From assembly GCA_050944355.1 (NCBI GenBank), contig JBMNQX010000003.1, forward strand, positions 124,001 to 188,000: a DNA stretch of 64,000 nt, written 5' to 3'. Of the stretch, positions 1 to 8,143 are shown piece after piece. Origin of the DNA: UBA4285 sp050944355 (GTDB lineage Bacteria; Bacillota; Clostridia; Lachnospirales; Lachnospiraceae). A program made the position numbers and the translations under genes. The notes under the pieces are model-generated. The model was given only the letters and a program-made list of their open reading frames with translations, did no database searches and was not told where the DNA came from. How positions within the stretch are numbered: position 1 is the first letter of the stretch; every line of letters begins with the position of its first letter.

Positions 1-2
1 TG

Positions 3-1049
3 ATGCTGACCCTGATCGAGAGTATCACCGGCGGCTATACCCTTGGCAAATGGCTGGTACGCATGCGCCTTCGCAGCCGGCGCGGACACTGGCCGAATCC
101 GCTGCGCCTGCTGCTGCGCAACGCGATTCTGTATCTGCTGATTCTGCCGGCACCGTTTTATTTTACGATTGTTCTGCGGTCGCTCAGCGCGCAGGCAACG
201 GACACGCTGTCCTCGAACCTGGCGCTTCTGGCGGCCTCGGCGTTTCTCGTGCTGTTCTTCTATCAGGTCGGCAACGCGATGCTGTGTTCCACGAAGGAAG
301 AAGCCGATTACCGGTATGACAAAATTGCCGGTCTGCATATGATGAACACCGCGAAACGCGGCCGCAGAGCCCGCAGAGCGGAGCAGGCAGGAGAAAAGCA
401 GGCAGGAAAACAGGCAGATAAAAAGCGGGACGTATCGGATCGCCGGTCCGGAAAGCAGACCATGGGCGACGAGACGCGGATGCTGGATTCCATGAGCGAT
501 GAAGAGCTTGAGGAAGAACTGAGGAAAATCGAGAGAGGCAAAAAGAGAAGCGGCAGCGGCGCAGGAAGTGCAGGTTCGGTTGGTGCTTCAGGACGCTCCG
601 CCGCGGATTCTGAGGCAAATGACCGTTACACGGCGGATGACATTGATATCGTCGATGACATCAAAGCGTGGGAGGCGGGCGGTGTGCTCCCGGAAGAAGA
701 CACGGTTCCGGATCTGGGGAGTGAGGTCCGCCGGTTCTCGTACGACGATGAGGACGGATCGGAGCCAGGTGGGGCAGATGATCTGGACCTCGAAGAACTT
801 GAAAATGACACGCAGATGACGCAGGCCGGAGAGCCCGGGGATGGCGAAGAAGGCGAGGAGACAAGACTGCTTGACTCCATGAGCGACGAAGAGCTTGAGG
901 AAGAGCTCGAGGCCATCGAGAAAAAGGAAAGAAAAGCCGCAAAGCGGGCAGCCGCCAGGAAAAACAGAAAGGCGGCGTCAAAACAGACAGAGGACTGGGA
1001 AGTCCGCGATGACCGCGCGGAGTGGGAGAAAAAGCACAACAAAACGTGA
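3..1049 (+). CDS. RDD-family membrane protein with duplicated acidic C-terminal motif (5' end probably cut)
   Basis: The N-terminal part has the RDD-type TxGKxxxxxRL segment (residues 13-23). Two hydrophobic segments follow at about 36-58 and 72-92, so this part sits in the membrane. From residue 115 the protein is soluble, highly charged and low in complexity. The motif ETRxLDSMSDEELEEEL occurs twice, at residues 157 and 286. The reading frame is open to the window edge, so the true start and a first membrane helix probably lie upstream. RDD proteins are a broad family, some linked to transport, and no function can be assigned here. The acidic tail looks like a binding platform, which is inference. 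Confidence 0.7.
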   Translation: MLTLIESITGGYTLGKWLVRMRLRSRRGHWPNPLRLLLRNAILYLLILPAPFYFTIVLRSLSAQATDTLSSNLALLAASAFLVLFFYQVGNAMLCSTKEEADYRYDKIAGLHMMNTAKRGRRARRAEQAGEKQAGKQADKKRDVSDRRSGKQTMGDETRMLDSMSDEELEEELRKIERGKKRSGSGAGSAGSVGASGRSAADSEANDRYTADDIDIVDDIKAWEAGGVLPEEDTVPDLGSEVRRFSYDDEDGSEPGGADDLDLEELENDTQMTQAGEPGDGEEGEETRLLDSMSDEELEEELEAIEKKERKAAKRAAARKNRKAASKQTEDWEVRDDRAEWEKKHNKT

Positions 1050-1158
1050 GAAAGACAGGCCGGCGGATGGAAAGATGCGTCTGCTGGCATTTGTCATGGA
1101 TATGAATGACGGAAAGTGCAGAGTTTACCGGCAGGTTTCCGGCGAAGTTCCGGGATTA

Positions 1159-1187
1159 TTGACGAGAAAATTAAATCTGTATAAAAT
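1159..1187 (+). promoter_or_regulatory. Possible upstream promoter of hsp20
   Basis: TTGACG at 1159-1164 and TAAAAT at 1182-1187 are separated by 17 nt. This lies just ahead of the CIRCE-overlapping promoter and may be a second start or chance AT-rich sequence. Confidence 0.3.
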
Positions 1188-1213
1188 TAGCACTCGCCAC
1201 TTGACAGTGCTAA
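1187..1213 (+). promoter_or_regulatory. CIRCE operator (HrcA site) of hsp20
   Basis: TTAGCACTC, a 9-nt spacer and CAGTGCTAA match the CIRCE consensus TTAGCACTC-N9-GAGTGCTAA except for the first base of the right arm (1205). The element overlaps the -35 box TTGACA (1201-1206). HrcA bound here would block RNA polymerase, as is known for groE and dnaK operons of Firmicutes. Confidence 0.92.
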
Positions 1214-1230
1214 TAACAATGTGATATAAA
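1201..1230 (+). promoter_or_regulatory. Promoter of hsp20 overlapping CIRCE
   Basis: Consensus -35 TTGACA (1201-1206) and -10 TATAAA (1225-1230) are separated by 18 nt. The -35 lies inside the CIRCE spacer and right arm, giving direct repression by HrcA. The ribosome binding site AAGGAGG is at 1261-1267, ahead of the ATG at 1277. Confidence 0.75.
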
Positions 1231-1276
1231 ATGGGTGTCGAAAGGAAATTGACCGATCACAAGGAGGTTTATAGTT

Positions 1277-1711
1277 ATGTACGTACCGAGCATTTTTGGA
1301 GATGGTTTCATGGATGATTTCTTTGATGGTTTTATGCCGACACCTGCAGATTATAAGAGAAGCGGCAATCGTCAGATGAAAATGAAGTCGGATCTGAAGG
1401 AACTGGATAACAGCTATGAGCTGACACTTCAGCTGCCGGGCTTCAAGAAAGAAGATATCCGCGCAGAACTCAAGAACGGTTATCTCACCGTATCCGCGAC
1501 GCACAAGAAAGAGGACAGCGGGCAGAAAGAAGGCCGCTATGTATGGAAAGAGACATACAGCGGTGAATATATCCGCAGCTTCTACGTCGGCGAGGATCTG
1601 AAGCAGGAGGATATCAAGGCGAGATTCGTCAACGGTGAAGTGATCATTGATATCCCGAAGAAAGAACAGAAGAAGCAGGAAGAGACCAATAACTTCATCA
1701 ACATCGACTGA
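1277..1711 (+). CDS. hsp20: Small heat-shock protein, Hsp20/alpha-crystallin family
   Basis: This 144-residue protein has an alpha-crystallin domain at about residues 35-135, including ELTLQLPGFKKEDI and NGYLTVSA strands. Hsp20 proteins form oligomers that hold unfolded proteins without ATP. The N-terminus is short and phenylalanine-rich, normal for bacterial Hsp20. It is a single-gene unit: CIRCE/promoter upstream, strong AAGGAGG site, and an intrinsic terminator 35 nt after the stop. Control by HrcA follows from the CIRCE element. Confidence 0.93.
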   Translation: MYVPSIFGDGFMDDFFDGFMPTPADYKRSGNRQMKMKSDLKELDNSYELTLQLPGFKKEDIRAELKNGYLTVSATHKKEDSGQKEGRYVWKETYSGEYIRSFYVGEDLKQEDIKARFVNGEVIIDIPKKEQKKQEETNNFINID

Positions 1712-1745
1712 TAAGCCTTTTACAATTGAATAGAATAGATGACAG

Positions 1746-1780
1746 GGGCCGCGGCGATATAAAGCCGCGGCCCTTGTTTT
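1746..1780 (+). terminator. Intrinsic terminator of hsp20
   Basis: A perfect 10-bp GC stem (GGGCCGCGGC, 1746-1755, with GCCGCGGCCC, 1764-1773), 8-nt loop and TTGTTTT tail. Confidence 0.92.
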
Positions 1781-1797
1781 ATGCTATACTTGAAGAA

Positions 1798-1817
1798 ACT
1801 TCAATCATCATTGAAGT
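1798..1817. promoter_or_regulatory. Perfect palindrome upstream of murI
   Basis: ACTTCAAT-CATC-ATTGAAGT is an 8-bp perfect inverted repeat between the hsp20 terminator and murI. TATACT at 1785-1790 could be a -10 box just before it, although no good -35 is seen. It may be an operator or a leader hairpin. The rest of the gap (1818-1922) shows nothing else clear except the GGAGGAAT ribosome site. Confidence 0.4.
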
Positions 1818-1922
1818 CGGAAGAATTCGCAAAAATGCCCGCACACTGTGTGCGTTTCATACATAGATAACCACTGCAGGGGAAGGGCCCGTGCAGCGTG
1901 AATCAGATATTCGGAGGAATTC

Positions 1923-2723
1923 ATGAGAATCGGAGTTTTCGATTCAGGTCTCGGCGGAATCACACTGCTGAGTCAGGCGATCCGTCAGCTGCCGGATGAA
2001 TACTATCTTTTTTATGCGGATACGGACCATGTGCCGTATGGCGAGAAGACACGCGGACAGATTCTGGGTTACGTGGACGAGTCGGCCCGCTTTATGGTGG
2101 AAAATGGCTGCAAGGCGCTTGTCATCGGCTGCAACACGGCGACAAGCGTGGGAATATCACATCTGCGCCGCAACTGGCCGGACATTCCGATCATCGGAAT
2201 CGAACCGGCGGTCAAACCGGCCCTGACGAAGTACCGCAGAAACGGACGGGTGCTGGTCTGCGCGACAGCCATCACGATAAATGGCGAAAAGCTGCAGCAT
2301 CTGATCGAGCGGCTCAAAGGCGAAGAAGTGGTCGACAAGGTAGCGCTGCCGGGTCTGGTGCGCATGGCAGAGGCCGGACACTTTGAAAAAGAGGCCGCTG
2401 AGAGCTATCTGCGGGGCGCATTTGCCGGTCTGGATCTGAAATCGTATGACTGCATCGTTCTGGGATGCACGCATTTCAATTTCTTTAAGGACAGTTTTGA
2501 GGAAATGTTCCCGGGAATTCCGGTGATCGACGGCAGTGAAGCCGCCATCGCGCAGCTGCGCCGGAAAATGGACGCGGCGGGCATACGGATCACGGAACAG
2601 GAAAAAGAGAAGATGAAGGGCGAGCCCCGGGTAGTGTGGTATGAGTCGGGCAGAAAGGTGACCGATTCCAGAGAACTCGACCGAATAGAAACCATACGAA
2701 ACCGCTGGCTGCAGCTGAACTGA
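1923..2723 (+). CDS. murI: Glutamate racemase
   Basis: Converts L- to D-glutamate for peptidoglycan in the cytosol. The 266-residue length is typical. The FDSGLGG motif (residues 6-12) carries Asp7 and Ser8. The two catalytic cysteines are C70 in GCNTATS and C182 in GCTHF, with His184. The PYG segment binding the substrate carboxylate is at 38-40. The ribosome site CGGAGGAATTC lies directly before the ATG. It heads a long run of + strand genes with small gaps, though the neighbours are not cell-wall genes. Confidence 0.95.
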   Translation: MRIGVFDSGLGGITLLSQAIRQLPDEYYLFYADTDHVPYGEKTRGQILGYVDESARFMVENGCKALVIGCNTATSVGISHLRRNWPDIPIIGIEPAVKPALTKYRRNGRVLVCATAITINGEKLQHLIERLKGEEVVDKVALPGLVRMAEAGHFEKEAAESYLRGAFAGLDLKSYDCIVLGCTHFNFFKDSFEEMFPGIPVIDGSEAAIAQLRRKMDAAGIRITEQEKEKMKGEPRVVWYESGRKVTDSRELDRIETIRNRWLQLN

Positions 2724-2746
2724 AAAGGCAGAGGCAGGAGGCCTGT

Positions 2747-4042
2747 ATGCATTTGAAAAAAGATGATGTGGCGAAGCGCCCTCCCATGGGCTGGAACAGC
2801 TGGGACAACTATGCGTCCGGCATCACGGAAAAGCAGCTTCTGGACAACGCGGAACAACTCTCGAAACTTAAACGATACGGCTGGGAATATGTCGTCTGCG
2901 ACATTCAGTGGTCCGATCCGCTGGCAGGCACGGAGAGCCGGAAGGGAATCGTGTACCAGCCGTTTGCGCCGCTGACACTGGACGCCTGGGGGCGGCAGCT
3001 TCCGGCGCCATCCAGGTTTCCGTCCGCGGCCGGCGGGCGCGGCTTTGCGCCGATAGCGGAAAAAATCCACGACATGGGGCTCAAGTTCGGAATCCACATC
3101 ATGCGCGGAATTCCGAGACAGGCTGTTCACGCCAGAAAGCCGGTTCTTGGCACGAACGCGACAGCCGATCAGATCGCGCTCCCGAATTCGATCTGCAGCT
3201 GGAACGGGGATATGTACGGCGTGAATCCGGCATCAGAGGCCGGTCAGGCTTACTATGACTCTATCTTTCAGCTGTACGCGCAGTGGGGCGTCGATTTTGT
3301 GAAAGTAGACGACATTTGCCATGAGCATCTCTATAAAGACGAGCCGTACGGCGAGGCGGAAGTGGAGATGATCCGCCGCGCGATGGACCGCTGCGGGCGG
3401 CCGATGGTCCTGTCGCTCTCTCCGGGGCCGGCGCTGATTGAAAAGGCCTGGCACCTGGGGCGGAACGCGAACATGTGGCGCATCACCGATGATTTCTGGG
3501 ACGACTGGAAGCTGCTGCGGGACATGTTTGAGCGGTGCGAACTCTGGCAGAAACAGGGGCAGGAAGGCCGCTGGCCGGACTGTGACATGCTGCCGTTCGG
3601 GGTTATCGGCACAGGGTTTGAAAAGGCGCGCAGCACGAATTTCACGCGCGAAGAGCAGCGCACGGTGATGACGCTCTGGTGCATCTTCCGCTCGCCGCTG
3701 ATCATGGGCGGCGATCTGACGCGGCTCGATGACTGGACGAGGTCTCTCATGACAAATGCGTCCGTTCTCGCGGCGCAGCAGACCGGTCGCGAGCCGGAAC
3801 AGATCATGAAGGATGGAAATCAGGCGGTCTGGACGAGTCTGGCAGAAGACGGCGGCCGCTATCTGGCGCTTTTCAATCTGTCGGACGAGATCCGGACGGT
3901 CACGGCTGATCTCTCAGATCTGGAATTTGCCGCCGGGCAGGCCGAAGATCTGTGGGGCGGCAGACCGGCAACGCTTTCGGGGAGCCGGCTCTGCGTGGAT
4001 ATTCCGCCGCACGGGGCGGCCATGTACAGGCTGCGCAGGTAA
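2747..4042 (+). CDS. Alpha-galactosidase-like glycoside hydrolase, family GH27
   Basis: The family signature PPMGWNSWDNY is at residues 12-22. The likely nucleophile is Asp188 in VKVDD and the acid/base Asp248 in RITDD. No signal peptide is seen, so it should act in the cytosol on imported oligosaccharides. The family hydrolyses terminal alpha-D-galactosides (or alpha-N-acetylgalactosaminides or beta-L-arabinopyranosides), and the exact sugar cannot be read from sequence. AGGAGG is 6 nt before the ATG. It follows murI by 23 nt. Confidence 0.88.
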   Translation: MHLKKDDVAKRPPMGWNSWDNYASGITEKQLLDNAEQLSKLKRYGWEYVVCDIQWSDPLAGTESRKGIVYQPFAPLTLDAWGRQLPAPSRFPSAAGGRGFAPIAEKIHDMGLKFGIHIMRGIPRQAVHARKPVLGTNATADQIALPNSICSWNGDMYGVNPASEAGQAYYDSIFQLYAQWGVDFVKVDDICHEHLYKDEPYGEAEVEMIRRAMDRCGRPMVLSLSPGPALIEKAWHLGRNANMWRITDDFWDDWKLLRDMFERCELWQKQGQEGRWPDCDMLPFGVIGTGFEKARSTNFTREEQRTVMTLWCIFRSPLIMGGDLTRLDDWTRSLMTNASVLAAQQTGREPEQIMKDGNQAVWTSLAEDGGRYLALFNLSDEIRTVTADLSDLEFAAGQAEDLWGGRPATLSGSRLCVDIPPHGAAMYRLRR

Positions 4043-4063
4043 CAGGGAATACGAAGAGGCGGG

Positions 4064-5224
4064 ATGGCGAGGAGGTTGCATTTCAAGAAGAAAATGGATG
4101 AGGAGAATCTGAGAAAAATCACGCAGCTGAGGCACGAACTGCACAGCTGCGCCGAGCTTTCCCTGCACGAATCGGGAACAAAGGAAAAGCTCGAACGGTT
4201 TATCCGGGAGAATACGGATTTCACGGTCCATGACTGCGGCCTGTGGTTCTGGTGCCGGAAGGACCCGGCGGAACCGGGCACTCTGCCGCCGATTGCGTTC
4301 CGGGCGGACATGGACGCGCTGCCGATCGATGAGCAGCTTGACCTGCCGTACGCTTCCGTGACTCCCGGCGTGAGCCACAAGTGCGGGCATGACGGCCACA
4401 GCGCCGCGCTTGCCGGACTGGCGCTTGAGCTCACGGGCATGGATGTAGAGCGGCCGGTGGTGCTGATTTTTCAGCACGCGGAGGAAATCGGCGCCGGCGG
4501 AAAGGTCTGCGCCGGGCTGATTGACGAGCTGAAGATCGGCGAAATCTATGCGTTCCACAATTTGAGCGGGTTTCCTGAAGGGGCCGTCGTCGTGCGGCGG
4601 GGACTCACACAGCCGGCTTCGAAAGGGCTGACGATTCATTTCACAGGGGCGGAGAGTCATGCGAGTTATCCGGAACAGGGCCGCAATCCGGCCTGGGCGA
4701 TCGCCGATCTGGTGACATTTATCCGGGAACTTCTGATCATGCCGCACCTCGGGATGACGCTATGCACGATTGTCGGCATGTCGGCCGGCAAGGGAGATTT
4801 CGGAGTGTCGGCAGGCGAGGGAAGTCTCTCGGTGACACTGCGCGCCGAGAACGAATCAGAGATGAATGAACTGGAGCGGGAGATCCGCGGCAAAGCAAGA
4901 CAATTGCAGCTGCGGGACGGACTGGATGTGAATTTCAAGTCATATGACGAGTTCCCGGAGACCCGAAACGACGACGCGGCGCTCGACAGAGTTGTCGGCT
5001 GCGCGGGGTGGCTCGGCGATTCGGTCATCTACATGGAAGATCTGTGGCGGGCATCTGAGGATTTCGGATGGTATCTGAAAAAATGTCCGGGCGCGATCTT
5101 CTATGTGGGAAATGGAAAGGACTATCCGCCGCTCCACACGGCAGCCTATGATTTCAACGACAGGATTCTGCCGGTGGCGGTCGATATGATGAAGGAAATT
5201 GAGGCGGAAAGCTGCAGAATTTAA
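4064..5224 (+). CDS. M20-family amidohydrolase (M20D type)
   Basis: Metal-dependent hydrolase of N-acyl amino acids or related amides. The motif CGHDGH (residues 107-112, with Cys107 and His109 as expected for M20D) and HAEE (138-141) supply metal ligands and the catalytic glutamate. RADMDALP (80-87) is the usual family strand. The start is uncertain: ATG 4064 has only a weak GAGGCGGG site, while ATG 4094 gives a more usual N-terminus, but the GAGGAGG before it is about 17 nt away. The substrate is unknown. Confidence 0.85.
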   Translation: MARRLHFKKKMDEENLRKITQLRHELHSCAELSLHESGTKEKLERFIRENTDFTVHDCGLWFWCRKDPAEPGTLPPIAFRADMDALPIDEQLDLPYASVTPGVSHKCGHDGHSAALAGLALELTGMDVERPVVLIFQHAEEIGAGGKVCAGLIDELKIGEIYAFHNLSGFPEGAVVVRRGLTQPASKGLTIHFTGAESHASYPEQGRNPAWAIADLVTFIRELLIMPHLGMTLCTIVGMSAGKGDFGVSAGEGSLSVTLRAENESEMNELEREIRGKARQLQLRDGLDVNFKSYDEFPETRNDDAALDRVVGCAGWLGDSVIYMEDLWRASEDFGWYLKKCPGAIFYVGNGKDYPPLHTAAYDFNDRILPVAVDMMKEIEAESCRI

Positions 5225-5233
5225 GGAGAATCT

Positions 5234-6235
5234 ATGGATGAAATGGACTTTAAGCCGATGACGGCGAGGCAGTCGTACAACCGCATCGGACTGGCGCTTT
5301 TCATGATGGGCGTTCTGTCAAACGGTATAGCAGTCCTGCTGTCGATGCTGATAAATTTTTTGTCGGCGTGGTACCCGTGGCTCGCGGAAAGCGACTGGAT
5401 CTGGTATCTTGTGAGTTTCATACCGCTCTATTGCGTGGCGATGCCGATTTCGTATCTCATCATGAAACCGGTTGTAATCTCAAGACCTGACAGCGAGAGA
5501 ATGCTTCCCGGCGATTTCATCATCAGCCTGCTGATGTGTTTTCCGCTCGTCTACCTCGGCAATATCGTCGGAAACCTGCTCTCCATGCTGCTCTCGGGCG
5601 GACAGGCATCCAACCCGGTGTCGGAAATGACCTCGCAGCTGGACCCGGTGAACGTCATCGTTCTGGTTGTCGTCGGACCGATCCTTGAGGAGTTCTTCTT
5701 CCGGAAGCAGATTATCGACCGTCTGGGGAGATTCGGCGAGAAACAAGTGATCCTGTTCTCGGCGCTTGCCTTCGGACTCTTTCACATGAACCTGTACCAG
5801 TTCTTCTACGCGTTCCTGCTGGGACTGGTCTTCGGCTACGTGTACACCCGCAGCCGGAGACTGCGCTACACGATCGCTATGCACATGATCATCAATCTCG
5901 TGGGCGGCGTCATTCCGGCGCTTATTATGAGTAATATCGACGAACGTGCGCTTGAACAGCTGTCGGATTTCTCAGGCAGCAATTATCAGATCATGATGTT
6001 GTCTGATTCCCTTCCGGCCATCATCGCGCTCGGCATTTTCGGCATTCTGATGCTGATTGCCGTCATCGTCGGGATCGTATTCCTGTTCACCAAAGCTCCG
6101 AAGCATCTGATCAAACCGGCTCCGGCCGAGATCCCGAAAGGACAGGCGCGCAAGACCATATACGGCGCGCCGTGGGTGATCGTATTTATCCTGTTCTGCA
6201 TCGCGATGATGGTGCTGTACCTTGTGGCGTACTGA
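5234..6235 (+). CDS. CPBP-family intramembrane metalloprotease
   Basis: A 333-residue protein with about eight hydrophobic segments. The CPBP/Abi active-site set is visible: EExxxR (E152, E153, R157), His184 in FGLFHMN, and HxxxN (H217, N221). Related proteins are Rce1-like membrane glutamic or metal proteases involved in prenyl-protein processing or bacteriocin self-protection. The bacterial substrates are mostly unknown. It follows the M20 gene by 9 nt, indicating co-transcription. A short second gene of the same family lies at 10913. Confidence 0.88.
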   Translation: MDEMDFKPMTARQSYNRIGLALFMMGVLSNGIAVLLSMLINFLSAWYPWLAESDWIWYLVSFIPLYCVAMPISYLIMKPVVISRPDSERMLPGDFIISLLMCFPLVYLGNIVGNLLSMLLSGGQASNPVSEMTSQLDPVNVIVLVVVGPILEEFFFRKQIIDRLGRFGEKQVILFSALAFGLFHMNLYQFFYAFLLGLVFGYVYTRSRRLRYTIAMHMIINLVGGVIPALIMSNIDERALEQLSDFSGSNYQIMMLSDSLPAIIALGIFGILMLIAVIVGIVFLFTKAPKHLIKPAPAEIPKGQARKTIYGAPWVIVFILFCIAMMVLYLVAY

Positions 6236-6258
6236 GCCGGAGAAAGGACTCATGACAA

Positions 6259-7194
6259 ATGAAGACGAAAGTGTATATTGACGGTCAGAGCGGCACGACC
6301 GGTCTGCAGATCTACGACCGGATCGGTGCCCGCGAGGACCTGGAGCTGATGCGGATCGACGAGGACAAGCGGCACGATCCGGATGAGCGCCGGAAATACA
6401 TCAACGCGGCGGACATTGTATTTCTCTGCCTGCCGGATGACGGCGCCCGCGAGGCGGTCGGACTGATTGAGAGCGATCATGTGCGCGTCATCGACGCGTC
6501 GACGGCCCACAGAACCGCTGAAGGGTGGGTCTACGGATTCCCGGAACTCTCGAAGGGACAGCGCGCGGCGATTGCCGGCGCCCGGTTTGTCGCCAATCCT
6601 GGCTGTCACGCGACGGGACTGATCAGCACCGTGGCGCCGCTGGTGCGCATGGGCATTCTGCCGGCAGATTATCCGGTGACCTGTTTTTCGCTGACGGGCT
6701 ATACCGGCGGCGGGAAGAAGATGATCGCGCAGTACGAGGGTGAAAACCGCGACAGAAAACTGGATTCCCCGGGTATTTACGGGCTGAATCAGAAACACAA
6801 GCACATCCCGGAGATGATGAAGTACACAGGTCTCACGCACAAGCCGGTGTTCCTGCCCGTCGTCGACGATTTCGCGCAGGGCATGGCCTCGACGGTTGAG
6901 CTGCAGAGCCGGCTGCTCACGGGGCATCCTGGTGCGGAAGAAGTGCGGGACCGTCTGGCCGGGTATTACGCCGGGGAAACATTTGTCAGGGTGGCTCCGT
7001 TTGAGGAGAAGCCGGGGACGCTGTACGCGAACGCGTTTGCCGGCACGAATGATCTTGAGATCCATGTCTGCGGCGACGACGAGTCGATTACGGTCACGTC
7101 GCTGTTTGACAATCTGGGCAAAGGCGCGAGCGGCGCGGCTGTCCAGAACATGAACATAATGCTGGGCCTGCCGGAGACGACAGGCCTGCGCTAA
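6259..7194 (+). CDS. argC: N-acetyl-gamma-glutamyl-phosphate reductase, short (type 2) form
   Basis: Reduces N-acetyl-glutamyl-5-phosphate with NADPH in arginine synthesis. GQSGTTG (9-15) binds the nucleotide. The active-site Cys116 is in the NPGCHATG motif (113-120). The 311-residue length matches the type 2 branch rather than the ~345-residue common form. No other arginine gene is in the window, so it is separated from its pathway here or works on a related acyl phosphate. The start lies inside a copy of the 11-base repeated word (6251-6261). Confidence 0.88.
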   Translation: MKTKVYIDGQSGTTGLQIYDRIGAREDLELMRIDEDKRHDPDERRKYINAADIVFLCLPDDGAREAVGLIESDHVRVIDASTAHRTAEGWVYGFPELSKGQRAAIAGARFVANPGCHATGLISTVAPLVRMGILPADYPVTCFSLTGYTGGGKKMIAQYEGENRDRKLDSPGIYGLNQKHKHIPEMMKYTGLTHKPVFLPVVDDFAQGMASTVELQSRLLTGHPGAEEVRDRLAGYYAGETFVRVAPFEEKPGTLYANAFAGTNDLEIHVCGDDESITVTSLFDNLGKGASGAAVQNMNIMLGLPETTGLR

Positions 7195-7201
7195 AGATAA
7201 G

Positions 7202-7218
7202 CCCGCCTGACGGGCGGG
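7202..7218 (+). other. Intergenic GC hairpin after argC
   Basis: CCCGCC-TGACG-GGCGGG forms a 6-bp stem 8 nt after the argC stop, without a T tract. It is more likely an mRNA end-protecting or processing structure than a terminator, since the next gene follows at 7234. Confidence 0.4.
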
Positions 7219-7233
7219 AGCAAAGGAGTAAGT

Positions 7234-7341
7234 ATGTTTCATTGGCTGAGTTCTGTTCTCGGCGTGATTGCCGCGTTCGGCGTCATCGTGGCTCTGATTA
7301 TCGCGATCGCCGAGATGATTTACTATCACATGAGCCGGTGA
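7234..7341 (+). CDS. 35-residue single-span membrane microprotein
   Basis: ATG with an AAGGAGT site 6-7 nt upstream starts a 35-codon frame: a short FHWL head, one hydrophobic helix of about 22 residues (SVLGVIAAFGVIVALIIAIA), then EMIYYHMSR. It ends 15 nt before the SDR gene, with a good AGAAGGAGG in between. The spacing, strong ribosome site and clean membrane segment argue for a real gene. The function is unknown. It may be a small membrane partner of the neighbouring SDR or CPBP protein (inference). Confidence 0.6.
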   Translation: MFHWLSSVLGVIAAFGVIVALIIAIAEMIYYHMSR

Positions 7342-7356
7342 GAAGGAGGCGGAATT

Positions 7357-8139
7357 ATGCGTATTGCACTGATTACCGGCGCTTCGTCCGGGCTCGGGCA
7401 GATGTTCGCCGAGGAAATTGTGAAGACGGAACGGGGTATCGACGGCTTCTGGCTGATCGCCAGGCGCGAGGACCGGCTGAAACAGGCGGCGGACAGGCTG
7501 CCCTGGCCGTGTCACATCCTGCCGCTCGATCTGACGGACCCGGCTTCGTTTCCGAAACTCAAAGATGAGCTGACAAAGGAAAATGTCGAGGTCGGCATTC
7601 TCATCAACTGCGCCGGTTTCGGAAAGATCGGAAATTACGCGAAGGTCGACATGGAAGAGAGCAACCGCATGATCGACCTGAACTGCAAGGCTGCCGTCGA
7701 CGTGACGATGACCTGCCTGCCGTTCATGAAGGCGGGCGACCGGATTCTGGAGATCTGCTCCACGGCGGCGTTTCAGCCGTTCCAGCACTTCAATGTCTAT
7801 GCGGCGAGCAAGTCGTTCCTGTACAGTTATTCGAGAGCTCTGCGCATGGAGCTTCTGCCGCGCAGCATTGTCGTGACGGCGGTTTGCCCGTACTGGATGA
7901 AAGACACGGAGTTCATCGCGAGAGCCGAATCGGGGTATGCCGAGGGCGAGCGCCCGGCGATCCGCAATTTCGCCATGGGCGTGAAGTCCGACAAGGTCGC
8001 GCACAGAGCGCTGCGCGACAGCCGCGCGGGACTTGCGGTGTCCACGCCGGGGTTTGTGTGCACGATTCACCGCGCGTTCTCGAAGCTTCTTCCGAAGAGC
8101 GTGCTCCTTTACATCTGGGAACTGATCAGGGGGTTATGA
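7357..8139 (+). CDS. Short-chain dehydrogenase/reductase
   Basis: A classical SDR of 260 residues: NAD(P)-binding GASSGLG (8-14), NCAGFG (84-89), and the catalytic Ser135, Tyr148 and Lys152 (YxxxK). The C-terminal extension and an FxxxxAxExG-like substrate region resemble SDRs acting on lipids or steroids, but the substrate cannot be assigned. Arginines after the Gly motif (ARRED, 35-39) suggest NADP(H). The malQ ATG follows 4 nt after the stop, so the two are translationally close. Confidence 0.85.
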   Translation: MRIALITGASSGLGQMFAEEIVKTERGIDGFWLIARREDRLKQAADRLPWPCHILPLDLTDPASFPKLKDELTKENVEVGILINCAGFGKIGNYAKVDMEESNRMIDLNCKAAVDVTMTCLPFMKAGDRILEICSTAAFQPFQHFNVYAASKSFLYSYSRALRMELLPRSIVVTAVCPYWMKDTEFIARAESGYAEGERPAIRNFAMGVKSDKVAHRALRDSRAGLAVSTPGFVCTIHRAFSKLLPKSVLLYIWELIRGL

Positions 8140-8143
8140 CAGT

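Noticed and set aside
6250..8070. A 606-codon open frame on the minus strand across argC and SDR
   Set aside because: It is antisense to two genes with clear catalytic motifs. Its composition (His/Arg-rich) is typical of a GC-rich shadow frame.
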